From NCBI GenBank assembly GCA_032622095.1, contig CP136064.1, positions 45,092,989 to 45,156,988 of the forward strand: a stretch of DNA of 64,000 nt, read 5' to 3'. Origin of the DNA: Siphonodentalium dalli (taxonomy: Eukaryota; Mollusca; Scaphopoda; Gadilida; Siphonodentaliidae). This document shows positions 33,220 to 45,550 of the stretch, in pieces. Each line of letters opens with the position of its first letter. Within the stretch, counting starts at the first letter, position 1. The notes under the pieces are model-generated. The model saw only the letters and a list, made by a program, of their open reading frames with translations, made no database searches and was not told the DNA's origin. The translations under genes were made by a program, and so were the position numbers.

Positions 33220-33735
33220 AGCCGAGTGTTCATTGCTTCAATGTGCGGAAACAATTTCTCATTTTTGTTTATCTAAATAGTCATGACATTGTATAGATAG
33301 GTTCAGTATGGTTCTATTTTACAAGACCATATGGTGCTCGACCACTAAATACCCCGGTGTGTCCTTACTCGTTTTCATGCCGGTCTAGTGTCCGGTAATT
33401 TCGATAATTTCCATTTCAATTCTGACGGTTAATAGTTCCCCTCGCTTGTCGTCTGATTCTCGGTAATATATGGTAACGACCACCATCGAGACTGAATACA
33501 CATAATCTGTTGATCGTGTTGATGTTGATATCAGATAAATTGTGTCGTCTGCATTTTCTCTGTTGATATGCACACGAACCAGACATTCGTAAATAAGTTC
33601 AGAAGAATATAGTCATAATGGATGCGGAAGTCAATCTTTCATCTGTTGGGAACAATTACCATTTGTATCATATGTGACTTCTGTCTCAATTATATCGTTT
33701 ATCTCCCTCCTTGATGAGGTTAATTTGTAAATTAT
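33220..33735 (+). repeat. Direct duplication, unit 2 (empty sites)
   Basis: Partner of 32130-33170, lacking both insertions. Confidence 0.8.
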
Positions 33736-33999
33736 GTTCGTGTTAGTTCATCTGTCCCAAGATCACCACAAATGGAGGGAATTGCTATCTCCAGACGAGG
33801 GAACGAAGCAATTGATCTCAACCGATGTACAAGAACGGTTCAACCTTAAAGGTCACCGCGACAAGACACATGAGCGACCACAGATGGGAATAGACCATAT
33901 GATGATGCGATATCCGCTGAATCTTGTCAATTTATCTAGTAACACAAACCGATACCATTTTTGTGTGACGTCATACTAATTTTTCGTTTCCTTTTCCAG

Positions 34000-34079
34000 T
34001 TGATGTCCCGAAATCGATAGTCGGAACAGAAGATGCGACAACTTTACTGAGAACACGACGGGCGGCTGCCACAGTGTCG
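34000..34079 (+). CDS. CAP gene, possible propeptide exon
   Basis: TTTTCCAG acceptor, 80 bp (phase 1 in, phase 0 out), GTGAGT donor at 34080. Encodes DVPKSIVGTEDATTLLRTRR then AAATVS. RTRR is a furin-type dibasic site, which would suit removal of an N-terminal propeptide in the secretory pathway. Linked to the CAP gene by phase and position only, since no homology is recognisable. The exon's 3' end is the founder-like first unit of the 45-bp array that follows. Confidence 0.5.
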
Positions 34080-34915
34080 GTGAGTACGTTACCATAAAAC
34101 ACGATGTCCTTTGTCACAGCGCCTGTGAGTACATTACCATAAACACCTATCCGCTATACAGTGTCCGGGAGTACATTACCGTAAAACAAATGTCCTTTAT
34201 CACAGCGCCGGTGAGTACATTACATTACCGCAAAACACGATGTCCTTTATCACAGCGCCGGTGAGTACATTACATTACCGTAAAACACGATGTCCTTTAT
34301 CACAGCGCCGGTGAGTACATTACCGTAAAACACGATGTCCTTTATCACAGCGCCGATGAGTACATTACCGTAAAACACGATGTCCTTTATCACAGCGCCG
34401 ATGAGTACATTACCGTAAAAGACGATGTCCTTTGTAACAGCGCCGGTGAGTACATTACCGTAAAACACGATGTCTTTACCACAGCGCCGGTCAGTACATA
34501 ACCATAATCACCATGTCCTTTACCACAGCGCCTGTGAGTACATTACGCTAAAACACGATGTCCTTTGTAAAAAGCGCCGGTAAGTACAGTACCGTAAAAC
34601 ACGATGTCCTTTATCACAGCGCCGGTGAGTACATTACCGTAAAACACGATGTCCTTTGTAACAGCGCCGGTCAGTACTTAACCATAATCACCACGTCCTT
34701 TACCACAGCACCGATGAGTACATTACGGTAAAATACGATGTCCTTTGTAACAGCGCCGGTAAGTACATTACCGGAAAACACGATGTCCTTTACCACAGCG
34801 CCAGTGGGTACATTACCGTAAAGTGCGATGCACTTTGTTACAATGGCGGTGAGTACATTACCGTAAAACATGATGTCCTTATCACAGCGCCGGTGAGTGT
34901 ATAAAAAATATATTA
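34069..34915 (+). repeat. 45-bp tandem array containing repeated 5' splice sites
   Basis: About 18 units of GTGAGTACATTACCGTAAAA + CACGATGTCCTTTATCACAG + CGCCG. The first unit is the exon end and donor at 34069-34080. Roughly eleven later units keep GTGAGT or GTAAGT, each preceded by a TCCTTTATCACAG acceptor-like stretch five bases upstream. It lies at the start of the intron of the CAP gene. Confidence 0.92.
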
Positions 34916-35214
34916 CCGTAAAACACGATGTTTCCGCATATGGTCACAACGGCCGATGGATCGATTCAGATCACTACGAACCAGACGACCGGTTCAATTC
35001 GGACAAATGCCAATATATTGTCTGAAATACGTCACTGTATATCTACTGTAGTCTACACATCACTGTGAGATGCCAAATACATGTACTGACACCACGTGTA
35101 AGTTCCACCATCAAATACATTAATATACTCTGTTAATTCCCAGAACACACTCAGCCACTCTTTAATTTTAGGCGACCACAGTGAAGGAATCGGAAGTAAT
35201 TGTGCAATTGTTAT

Positions 35215-38200
35215 TATACTCTAGTAGCTGAGGGCATTTTGTATGCACTTTTATGTCCAGAGCAAAACTCTTCACGAATCCACTAATTGAAGGTACACGA
35301 ACAATATTTGGTTGGTGACACATTTCCAATTGAGGGCGAAATGGGTCAAATGGCCACGCCCCTTTTTGCGCGAAGTACTACCACCCGCCGTGACTATATC
35401 TCCAGAACCGTTGGACATAGGGGGTCGTGTGACCACTCAAAATGTGCAGAATGGCCACATTATGGGGGGGTCAGTAATACATTTTCATATCCAAAAGTCA
35501 ATGGTTTTTAAGATAATTGCCAAAAACCAAAAAAAATCCATTTTTAAGGGCCCAATTTTGGGGTTCAGCACTTTTATCTCAAAGCTGAGCCCCCAATTCA
35601 AATTTTATTGATCTATATCCATCGGTGCCACATATAGGTATAATTTCTGTACCATTATTGGATGAGATTGACCTCCAAGGAGCTCTTGACCCTGAAAATA
35701 AGGTTTTTGGATGGAATATATTGGTCGTAGAATGAAAAACAGACATTTTCCCAATAACAAAGATGTTGAGGAAATCATCAATTATACGGTATTTGATCAG
35801 TAACCTAAAACTCCTACAAAAAGGTTACCTGGTGATATAATTTGAATGTAGTTCATCTTTTGTTATCTAGATTTCATGGCCTTTGATGTGAGATGGCTGC
35901 CAAAATGGTTATAAATGGAATGACATATATCACATTAGCAATATACTTGTAAATGAGTTCAATGTGTTATTTTCTTTAAACTTATGGGAGAACAGGGTGT
36001 TTTTATGGTATTCTAATGTTGAATTGAATTATACTCAGCCCACAAGTAGGTTTAGTAAATGTTGAGTTACTAAAATTTGATCAATCAGTATGATTCAGTA
36101 GTCGAGCAGGTTGTGTCTTTATCAGTCCCACATCAATTTTGATTGGCTGCATCACCATTTTGTATAAAGGTTCTACAATTTCCCTAACATGTACATTATT
36201 CTAGAACAAATAATGGCTAGCCTGGAGTGAGTTAGAAGAAAATACAAGCATCAGTTGATATGCAGATATAAATACATACAAATCTACATTCTGCATGTAG
36301 CCATGCTATGCAATCCTCCCTCATGTTTCAACTTATCAAGGACAAATGATCACATTACCAATGTCTATGATAGTCAGATGTTTTTGTAGATTTTGTAGAT
36401 TTGTGGATGTTGTAGATTTTGTAGATTTGTGGATGTTGTAATGCAATATAGATCTCCATTATACTTGCACAAATTTATTTTTCATTTCGTCCCTTTAAAT
36501 TGACTTTAAAGGTGGTGCGTAACATGTACGTATATGTGCCACTCCAAAATGTATGTATATGTGCCACTCCAAAAATGTCAGTAAAAGTACTGTAAACCGT
36601 TTGGTTTGATGTTATAGGCACAGGAGATATATATATACTTTACATGTCAAATATTGTGAACCCTGCAGGTACGTTTATGTGTGTCAGTCGCCTTATGTGT
36701 GTGATGTACATGCAGTAACTACATGTATATTCTAGTGAAATTTATGGTCTGCACTCTGCAGTATTTCAAAAACATGCTATGGCCATGCCTACATATACAT
36801 ATGTACACTGATTCAAACACAATGATTGTCAGGTTATAATCTATGTTTGAGGAAAGTTACTATGTATTTTTCATTTGTGTTGCATTTGTCAATATTAATG
36901 GGTCCCAGGAGTCCAGATGTTACTAGTGCAGAGCCCATTTAATTTTCATGAAACTGGTGGACTTCATGTCTATACTCCTAAATAAACATGACTCTGAGTC
37001 TTATCAGACCAAGACGGTATTGTGTAGGTTTTACTAGAATTATATTTAGAAAAGACTCAACCATTATTTTTCCACTGCCCTTATCACAATATATTCATTT
37101 GGCAGTATTCATCCCAAGTTTAGTGGTGATGCTAATACATTTGGTATGATATTCAGGTAGAGCAAAGCAATCTGAACGAATCGAGGATAAGCCACAATGT
37201 GTAGAAAACATTAAAAAACATGTATATTGTGAAATATTTTAATAATGGGTGCTGGTTTTTACAAACTGGCCATTATTGAGATGACTATTCCTGTTGTTTA
37301 CCAAACATCAGCGTACACAATAAAATTTTGAAGTATATATGTTCTTGAATGTTGCATACAGACACTGACTTTTGCACAAATTGCTCGGGTTAGCCAAACA
37401 ATGCAAAAATAATCAACTTTAGGTAAAATGATGGTACTTGACAGAATTGCTTTGACCTACAAACATATCAATCCAGCAGTACCCATCAGCATAATATAAA
37501 ATTAGCAGGACCACTTAACCTGAGGTGGTATTGAAAATGAAAATATCTTTAAAATGGTAAGTTATGAGGGCTATTAGCTATTATGAAGAATTATGTCAGT
37601 GAAATTATAGACCCTCATCTTCTCCAACCTGCAAGTGATGCAACTATCATGGGCAATCAAAACTAATGTGGGACTGACAAAGGCTCATTCTACTATTTTG
37701 ATTGAACAGTGATCATTCCATCATTTCCTAAAACTTTTTGTGAGATGAGGTGTCCTTTTGTAAGAATTGATTACTTCTGAAATATATACTGGTGTATATG
37801 GTCATCTCCCATCTGATTACAACATGTTTTTACTATGCCCAGGTGCAATACCCATTTTAGGATCGCAACATGTGGCTGCTGCATGAAGCAAACAGCTGGT
37901 CATTCCATTTAGTAAAAGTGTTTAGCATGTTTCATATCTTGTTCACTTAAATCAGATCAGCTGTTAAATGTTGATAACAAATTTTGAAAACCTGTTTTGT
38001 TCAATCTGTACATTTCTGTTGATTAGAGCACAATTGTTACCTGGTTTTTGGTAAAGCACACCAGTTTCCAAGGCATGTTCAGTCATGAAGAGCTCATGTT
38101 GTGTGTCGGGATCAACACATCCTCAGCAGCAATTTCCAGCTAATCCCATTGTGTGTGGTCAATTGTGCTCTTAAGTCGATCAGAGAATTCGGATAGTTCT

Positions 38201-38820
38201 TTAAAAAGTGTCATACATATGCTGTGGCCTTGGTGGTATTGTATACTTGTGGTGCGTAACATGCTGAAATCGGTTTTTGGCAATTATCTTAAAAACCATT
38301 GACTTTTGGATATGAAAATGTATTACTGACCCCCCATAATGTGGATTTTCAGGGTCAAGAGCTCCTTGGAGGTCAATCCCATCCGATAATGGTACAGAAA
38401 TTATACCTATATGTGGCACCGATGGATATAGATCAATAAAATTCGAATTGGGGGCTCAGCTTTGAGATAAAAGTGCTGAACCCCAAAATTGGGCCCTTAA
38501 AATGGATTGTTTTTGGCAATTATCTTAAAAAACATTGACTTTTGGATATGAAAATGTATTACTGACCCCCCATATTGTGGCCATTCCGCACATTTTGAGT
38601 GGTCACACGACCCCCTTTGGCCAACGGTTCTGGAGATATAGTCACGGCGGGTGGTAGTACTTCGCGCAAAAAGGGGCGTGGCCATTTGACCCATTTCGCC
38701 CTCAATGGGAAATGTGTCACCAACCAAATATTGTTCGTGTACCTTCAATTAGTGGATTCGTGAAGAGTTTTGCTCTGGACATAAAAGTGCATACAAAATG
38801 CCCTTAGCTACTAGAGTATT
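35215..38820. mobile_element. 3.6-kb giant palindromic (foldback) element
   Basis: The left arm from ACTCTAGTAGCTGAGGGCAT through GTATGCACTTTTATGTCC is inverted at the right end (ATGCCCTTAGCTACTAGAGT). Arms match at high identity for about 500 bp, with further inverted blocks inward (36095-36180 vs 37640-37730). No transposase frame was seen. The right arm has an internal rearrangement near 38260-38340, where the arm's inner block is repeated. A family 5 element sits inside. Confidence 0.85.
37140..37530. mobile_element. Family 5 element nested in the 3.6-kb palindrome
   Basis: Core GTGAAATATTTTAATAATGG, then GTTCTTGAATGTTGCATACA and an end with TTAGCAGGACCACTTAACC, as in family 5 elsewhere. 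Confidence 0.6.
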
Positions 38821-38932
38821 ACACAAGCGTAATGGAATAATTACTTGATAATTAATTATTTAATGAATTGTGTTGTGACATGACATTCTGTTGACACTCT
38901 CGCGATTTGCGTTTCCTGTTGTATCGCTACAG

Positions 38933-39010
38933 GAAATTACGTGGTCCACAGGAGAATTGTCTCGAAGTACCCAAGCGTACTCCGCTTCCGATTGTAACAA
39001 TGCACTACCG
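38933..39010 (+). CDS. CAP gene, linker exon
   Basis: TATCGCTACAG acceptor, 78 bp phase 0-0, GTAACA donor at 39011. Encodes EITWSTGELSRSTQAYSASD then CNNALP: Ser/Thr-rich linker ending in a single cysteine that could pair with the Cys residues at the start of the next exon (ATCTKEYQ). Assigned to the CAP gene by position, strand and phase. Confidence 0.5.
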
Positions 39011-39019
39011 GTAACATTC

Positions 39020-39890
39020 CAGCACTATACCAGCAGAGTTATGGATATAATGCGAATAAGCGTGAATTTATCTCCCTGGAGTACAATATGACAGCGTATG
39101 CGCATAACAACCTCACATGTGGCGGATATATAGGGGGACATTAGTAAAATTTGATTACGTCCCTTTGTTAAGATTAATGTTGATTGTCTTTTAATAACCT
39201 GTATTAAATGCAATGTTTTGACATTGTGAGAAGTGTTTTTTTTATGAAAAAGTGTTACAAGAAAAAGAATAAGATTTTCTTGAAAACTTGGAGAAAAAAA
39301 CTAGTGTATGGGGTTTAGTTTAAAATATGGGCGGTGTAGCGAACCCCACTTACTTTTTACTTTAAACATATTTTATTCGTATATAAATATACAAAAGGGA
39401 TCGGGGCACAAGTTATTTCAACTTAGGTAGTCCCTCTCCCGTACAGAATTTACAATACATTGTTATAAGATGACAAAAGGCGATAACAGAAACGTTTGTA
39501 CATGGTGAGAAATCAATTTGAATTTGCATTATGTCGAATAACATCTTTCAGCGTATGTTTATGGATTACCAATTAGAACGAGCATAAATATGTGCATATC
39601 TATATCTATTGTGATATTTAAGGAAGATGTAAATATAGATTGCAAGGCTATGTATGTATCAAACATTTGACTGTAATGTTAAGCTAAATGTGTATAGTAG
39701 TGAATTTGGCGATTCGCCAGATGACGCCCTTGACAGTTACGCTGGAAGAAATTATCGATGTGAATACAAATGGTACATGGATGTGGCAATCCGAATGAGG
39801 GAGGGGTGTCTAGCAATGTTTGTAATTGGTGTATATTGAGCGATTTGTGGTTGACATTGGATTGTGGCTATATGTCAACGCAGCCAGACG
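39020..39890. other. Intronic sequence with LINE 3' flank
   Basis: The part next to 39892 is probably the 3' untranslated tail of the LINE fragment on the minus strand; the rest is unrecognised. Confidence 0.4.
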
Positions 39891-39891
39891 T

Positions 39892-40308
39892 TCATGTATC
39901 GAAGCGTTTTGTCGCAGCAATATACTGTTGCACTATTTGGAAAAACCTTATATTTTCCGGAATTGAGATGTACGATATCCCGAAAAGAAACTGATCGATG
40001 TCGGTTATAATGAAGCGTTCGCGGTTTAACTTATCGTCAAGTTCCAACCGTTCATTTTGATACAAAGGGCACATAAAAAAGAAATGGTATGCATCTTCCA
40101 AAGGGTTCCCACAACTGCAAACAGGACTTTCGGCTATGTAGTTTTGATACATATCAGCACGAAGATCACTGCACCCGTTTCGAATTCGGGAATGTATCAT
40201 ATTATATCGTCTGAGACCTGAATAGAAATGAGGGCTCACGGGGTTTGGGGGTTGGTATACGAGTCGTAAATTGAATTTGAAGTCAGAGAAAGGGACAACG
40301 TCGCTCAT
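39892..40308 (-). pseudogene. LINE (non-LTR retrotransposon) reverse transcriptase, C-terminal fragment
   Basis: A 138-residue minus-strand open frame ending in a stop. It contains HSRIRNGCSDLRADMY and then SPVCSCG..LEDAYHFFFMC.LY, the R.GCSDL and CxCG...H...C pattern found after the polymerase domain in many LINE ORF2 proteins. The polymerase and endonuclease parts are absent upstream, so this is a 5'-truncated insertion inside a CAP-gene intron, in the opposite orientation to the gene. Confidence 0.75.
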
Positions 40309-40309
40309 T

Positions 40310-41150
40310 TCAGTTGGGACTTACATATATGCTTATGTTGACCTTATGCTTTATATAGTGATCAGTGAAGAAGCTAGGTACTAGTTGTACACTCGCGCAC
40401 AATGCAAATTTCTTGATGCCACACATTTGTCACGTTAATAACAAGTTTCAATAGTTGGAAACTTCGTGCTTGAAACAACAGCCCTGTAAAAAAAATTCAG
40501 ACCGAAAATATGTTGCAATTATTCCAATAAATTGAACGGACATTGCTCATTTGCACCTAGCTATAAATGATATATACACGGAATTGGTAAGCAGGGACAC
40601 TGTAGGTCGATAAGTATGCGAAATGCCACCTACAAACTTTATTTATACCATAATTGTCTGTTCTAGTGTGTGTATAACACCCATTTTATAAACTTCATCT
40701 TTTCACCCTACTGTGGGTATACAGCTTTCTATTGTTGGTATAAATTTCTACTGTGGGTGTAAATTTTCAAACGTGATTTCGTGTGTTAAACGTTTATACC
40801 AATAGTAGAACTACATCGTAGTTAGCAAAATAGTTCTTATGTTACATTCATTTAATATTGGAGATTGTCATGATATCAATTATATATGATGAAAATTGCT
40901 TGCATTTCAATCTAATGTAGCATTCTAGTGTTATATGAACAAGGAAACATATGAATGGTAATATCAAGAGACTGATGGCTCAGAAAGATGCTGACGTCAT
41001 GACGTAACTGTATGCATCACTACGCATGACACACATTCCTTATAGCATCGCGTTTGTGTCTCTGGATGAGGATACACATTCAAAATAAACAGCGGAGTTG
41101 AATTCGCGAACAAAATTACAAAAATAATAATCATGGCATAAATAAAATAC
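40310..41150. other. Intronic stretch, nothing recognised
   Basis: Contains a few diverged 'CTACTGTGGGTATA' motifs near 40700-40770; no gene. Confidence 0.45.
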
Positions 41151-41154
41151 ACGC

Positions 41155-41280
41155 ATAGTAACCGAGAATACCAAATTTTCACCACTCGTGGTATTGTGGT
41201 TTTAACTACTCGCCAAAAGGCTCGTGGTTAAAACCACAATTCCATTCGTGGTGAAAATTTGGTATTCTCGGTTACTATGG
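41155..41280. mobile_element. 126-bp palindromic MITE
   Basis: CATAGTAACCGAGAATACCA...CACCACTCGTGG mirrored by CGTGGTGAAAATTTGG...CGGTTACTATG, with an internal ACTCGCCAAAAGGCTCGT loop. Confidence 0.8.
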
Positions 41281-41868
41281 GTGTATTCTATATATAAACG
41301 TACTGAAGTCATCGGTTTTTATCCCACATGCATGGTCGTATCGCAACAGAGACAGGTTTGCCAAATTGACTACATTTAATTAATTGTAAATGAAACAGGT
41401 ATGGTGGCGAAATTATTGGTAGAAAGGTCAGTTAACAAATTCTTATTCGAGTCCCCTCCTTTTTGACCCACCATGCGCTAAGCCAACAACATATACCTAG
41501 TTGAGCCCAAGTTGAGGATCTCAAAGGAATCTGAAATGAAACAATAGACAGTCTGGTTAGTGATGTCCCTTGAAGAATATACGAATGGCATAGATCAACA
41601 CAGGAAAGGCGATGGGATGGTGTGTTTCAAACAAAACCTACTTTCTTCGATTTTCGAATCGTGTGAAAAGGCCTTGGTCCTGTGACGACTTGGTTAATTC
41701 GCTTCGGCAAAAACAGTTCCACTCTCCAACTGGTGACTATAATAAGCATCATGGTTATAATTATATCACCTTGATGTTACTGTGGTTTGAAGTTTCGTGG
41801 TAACACTGTGAGTAAGTTAATGGGCTGAACATGCACTTGTTTTTATTTATGCGTCGATGTAGATTTAA

Positions 41869-42267
41869 CCCTTTGAGTGCCAGGTCCGATTTTTGTATCA
41901 ACCCATATACCCTGTACTAATGCATTCTCTTATATATGCGAGTCGACCATAGGTCGCCTCGCATATATAAGAGAATGCATTGGCCTAACAATTTTTCATC
42001 ATTTTTTACATTTTTTTTTACAATTTTGTACAATTTTAATAATTTTTTCTTATATTCTTTAACTGACTTATTTTTGTAGGTTTAGTGCCAGGGAATCTCA
42101 TGTTTTTCATGGGCATCAAAATTATTATTATGAATACTTGGTGATAGTTTTGAGTTATAACATGCCCCTAAGGTTTTATCCAGTTTGTTTTTAAATTCGC
42201 TATAGCATGCTTAAGCATACCGAAAAAAATTCAACCCCAAAAAAAATAAAAACTGGCACTTAAAGGG
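41869..42267. mobile_element. Class i TTAA element with shared hairpin module
   Basis: Left TTAA (41865-41868) and CCCTTTGAGTGCCAGG end; right end GGCACTTAAAGGG followed by TTAC, a degraded TTAA. One hairpin module at about 41914-41982. Longer than the copy at 20036-20278. Confidence 0.8.
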
Positions 42268-42279
42268 TTACAGATTTTA

Positions 42280-43018
42280 AAGGTACGGTTGGCCTTGGCG
42301 GTGGGTATCCTGTGAAAATATTTCCACCCGTCAAAAACCGCCACAAACAGAAAGAACATCAAAATGTAGACAGACTTTGTCCGTATACAAATAAGAAATA
42401 TCGCATAAACAGTATGTTATTGTCAAATGTTTGGCCATTGTTATGTAAATTACAAAAGCATGAAAAGTTACTTTTCTGGTGTTTGTTTATATTATGATGG
42501 TAAACATAAAGAGCGTTCTTTGTTGGTGAATTCCTGATATGGAACTAATAAAGAGCGTTTATGCCATTTGTGTGTGATTAGCCAGTAACATTGTGCTATC
42601 TTCTGTAACACAATCAGGCTCTTGCTTATGTAAAATATAGTATGTCTTTATGATAACATGCTGTTTACGTGATGGTCATGATATATATGAACGAAACTGT
42701 ATGCGTTTTAATGTTTTTCTGTTAACGGTGATTAGAACAAATATGAATATTTTCGACAACTAAGGCCTCACGTGCCTTTAAAGGGGCATAAATTACGGAT
42801 AAAAGCATCACACGCTGTGACCTACCTACGCTGATCGCTGGAACCAAATTGGAATGTGACTAAAGCGAGCATTATTAGTAGTATAGTATAATTTGAGTCT
42901 TCACACAGCCAATTAATATTGATTTATGACAGGGGTCGAACATTGTCATACATTCACGTGAACTTTGAATTTAAGACTGAGGCAGCCTTTTGTTTTTGGA
43001 AATTTCTAACAGTTGTTG
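42280..43018. other. Intronic stretch, nothing recognised
   Basis: No gene or family member supported. Confidence 0.4.
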
Positions 43019-43208
43019 AGTTTGCATTAATTAGCTGTTGGAAAATGAAAATCCTAGATGTAGGAAACTTTGGTGTGGATCAAGGGGAGGGTGGAGTTGG
43101 ATATTCTGAGATTTACACCACAGTTTGCATTAATTAGCTGTTGGAAAATGAAAATCCTAGATGAACTTTGGTGTGGATCAAGGGGAGAGTGGAGTTGGAT
43201 ATTCTAAG
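43019..43208 (+). repeat. Two-copy tandem repeat of ~100 bp
   Basis: GCATTAATTAGCTGTTGGAA...GGTGTGGATCAAGGGGAG...TGGAGTTGGATATTCT occurs twice in a row. Confidence 0.85.
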
Positions 43209-43309
43209 ATGGACACCCCAGAATGAAGACCCCCTCGCAGGTTCCTGCATGATACTCTGACATATAGATAGTAAGTTGGTCTAGCGCAAGTGGCGACGCA
43301 TCGTATCAG

Positions 43310-43795
43310 CCCTGATCAAGTGATCCTGCTAATGTGCTATGATGCGACTGGGTCCTGCTGAATTGCTATGATGCTGTTATGGCAAACTGATGTTGTTAAC
43401 AAAAAGTACCGTTATTTTTTGTTATTATTTGTATTTTTCGCTGTGTTCTGATATTCTGAACATATCCAGGAAAAGCCATTATGCGTATAAAACATCAAAA
43501 AACATATTTATTGCGAATATTGTTAATACTGGTTGTATTATATGTTGAAAATCGACTATGATCAAGATGGTTATTCACGTCGTTTTAGAAACACCGGCGT
43601 AGGCATTATTATTTATTTTCAAAAAATATTTCTGTTCTTGAATGTGTCATACACACACTGTTTTTTCTTTGGATAAAATAAAGGTACTTTTTTATAACAG
43701 CATCAGTTTGTCATATCCGCATCATAGCAATTCAGCAGGACCACCAGCAATATATATAGCATATTAGCGGGACCACTTTACCAGGGGTGAATATA
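43310..43795. mobile_element. Family 5 TIR element
   Basis: Left GGTCCTGCTGAATTGCTATG and right CATAGCAATTCAGCAGGACC arms with outer GATCCTGCTAATGTG / ATTAGCGGGACCAC. Ends about 40 bp before the next CAP exon, so its right arm lies beside the polypyrimidine tract. Confidence 0.75.
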
Positions 43796-43835
43796 TGAGC
43801 AATCGCTAACAAACATTTTACATTAATTTCCATAG

Positions 43836-44006
43836 GCGACATGTACCAAAGAATACCAAGAAATCCCAGACCACACCATGTGCTTGCCAGACAATTCGGG
43901 ATCGTACCCGATAGAGATAACAGCGGCTGATAGAACTCAAATATTAGAAATGCACAACCTGTACAGAGGCAACGTCAACCCAACAGCTGCCGATCTCATG
44001 AAATTG
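43836..44006 (+). CDS. CAP gene, first CAP-domain exon
   Basis: TTTCCATAG acceptor, 171 bp (57 codons, phase 0-0), GTAAGT donor at 44007. Encodes ATCTKEYQEIPDHTMCLPDN, then ITAADRTQILEMHNLYRGNV and NPTAADLMKL. The ILEMHNLYR helix and following NPTAADL stretch are the classic start of the CAP alpha-beta-alpha sandwich. Two N-terminal cysteines precede the fold. Confidence 0.85.
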
Positions 44007-44273
44007 GTAAGTCTGCCCCCCCCCCCCCCCTACGGTTTTCCAATGGTTTCCCAGATATTATATAGTCTCAGTAGAAAGGTCGTTTGTTGAACTTATTATC
44101 CAAACATTTCCTATGTGATAACTACTCACCAATGAGAACACTAGCACGTATATAAAAGAAAGCTCGTAACATGACAGAAAACAAGTCTAAATTTATATCT
44201 CTTCAATTCCTACATTAGAACATATCACCGGCATTCTCCCCAATATTCCGGTGGGATTCCGGCAAAAGTCCGG

Positions 44274-44455
44274 GGAATATGTTTATCCCGGTGGGATTTA
44301 AGAAGTAGTCCGGAATATGATCGGAATATGTTTATCCCGATGGGATTTAAGAAGTAATCCGGAGTTTGATCGGAATATGTTTATCCCGGTGGGATTTAAG
44401 AAGTAATCCGGAATTTGATCGGAATATGTTTATCCCGATGGGATTTCAATAACGC
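44274..44455 (+). repeat. 49-bp tandem repeat, ~4 units
   Basis: GGAATATGTTTATCCCGGTG + GGATTTAAGAAGTAATCC at 49-bp spacing, in the intron between two CAP exons. Confidence 0.9.
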
Positions 44456-44472
44456 TGACAACTTTATTTCAG

Positions 44473-44557
44473 GCATATGACGGCAAACTGGCCGCTGTTG
44501 CACAGAAATGGGCATTGCAGTGCATCATGGGACACGATTCGGTGAAAAGCATCCCAG
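44473..44557 (+). CDS. CAP gene, second CAP-domain exon
   Basis: TTTATTTCAG acceptor, 85 bp (phase 0 in, phase 1 out), GT donor at 44558. Encodes AYDGKLAAVAQKWALQCIMG + HDSVKSIP. The LAxxAQKWA helix and the following C..GH are conserved CAP features, the His being one of the cavity residues. The trailing G combines with GT of exon 51302 to make the Gly of GYGLGVGQN. Confidence 0.87.
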
Positions 44558-45224
44558 GTACATATAGAGGCATATGACGACCAACTGAATTATGCAACGA
44601 AACAAAAAATCATTAAAATGTCGTAATATAATCCGAGAAAACAGTAATAACATACATCTTATTACAAGGGCTGAATTATTATATTCGTTTATTTCCTTTT
44701 GAGTGCGGTACTATATATAGAGCCGATTAACACGATATATATTTGCGAGTACAAATGTGCGCAGAAATAAATGCCAGCTAGAACTGATTTGATCGGGGCG
44801 GATAAAAATGCACACACAAGGTTGATTTTGTTTGTTTTCCGAATTAGGGACCCACACACCCTTCCGTGTAATTTTTAAATGTTTTACACCCACCCCTGTC
44901 CACCTACAAGTTCGGTTTATTCAAGCGTCCGCCTTCTGTTCCAACCAGGTTCTTTTTATTAACTGCAATTATAGTTACTTCATGTTTAATTCCAAACAAA
45001 GAACTGCCCACAATAAAACAAAAACAGACAAACATTGAGCAAGATTTACAAGAACTCAAATAGCTGCTATGAAACAAAATGTCTGGACTTTCGTGTTCTT
45101 TTGAATTTTTTATATGATTAACAATTGTTATAAATCTATTTTTTTGTATAAAGATATAAGCTACACTCTTATCCTGGCCTAATCTACGGAAGCGTAGAGG
45201 CGCCAGATTAATTATATTGATATC

Positions 45225-45550
45225 TTGCTGCAGCAAGTTAACTCTCTTGCTGCAACAGGTTAGCTATCTTGCTGCAGCAAGTTACTATCTTGCTGCAGCA
45301 AGTTGGTATCTTGCTGCAGCATGTTAGCTATCTTGCTACAGCAAGTTAGCTATCCTGCTGCAGCAAGTTACTATCTTGCTACAGCAAGTTAGCTATCTTG
45401 CTGCAGCAAGTTAGCTATCCTGCTGCAGCAAGTTACTATCCTGCTGCAGCAAGTTAACTATCCTGCTGCAGCAAGTTAGCTATCTTGCTGCAGCAAGTTA
45501 GCTATCCTGCAGCGGCAAGTTACTATCTTGCTGCAGCAAGTTAGCTATCC
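45225..45550 (+). repeat. 22-bp array, left arm
   Basis: CTTGCTGCAGCAAGTTAGCT + AT, about 15 units of 20-22 bp. Each unit has the 12-bp perfect palindrome TTGCTGCAGCAA. Confidence 0.92.

Noticed and set aside
34250-34871. Minus-strand frames repeating DIVFYGNVLTGAV
   Set aside because: Translation of the 45-bp minisatellite on the non-coding strand.
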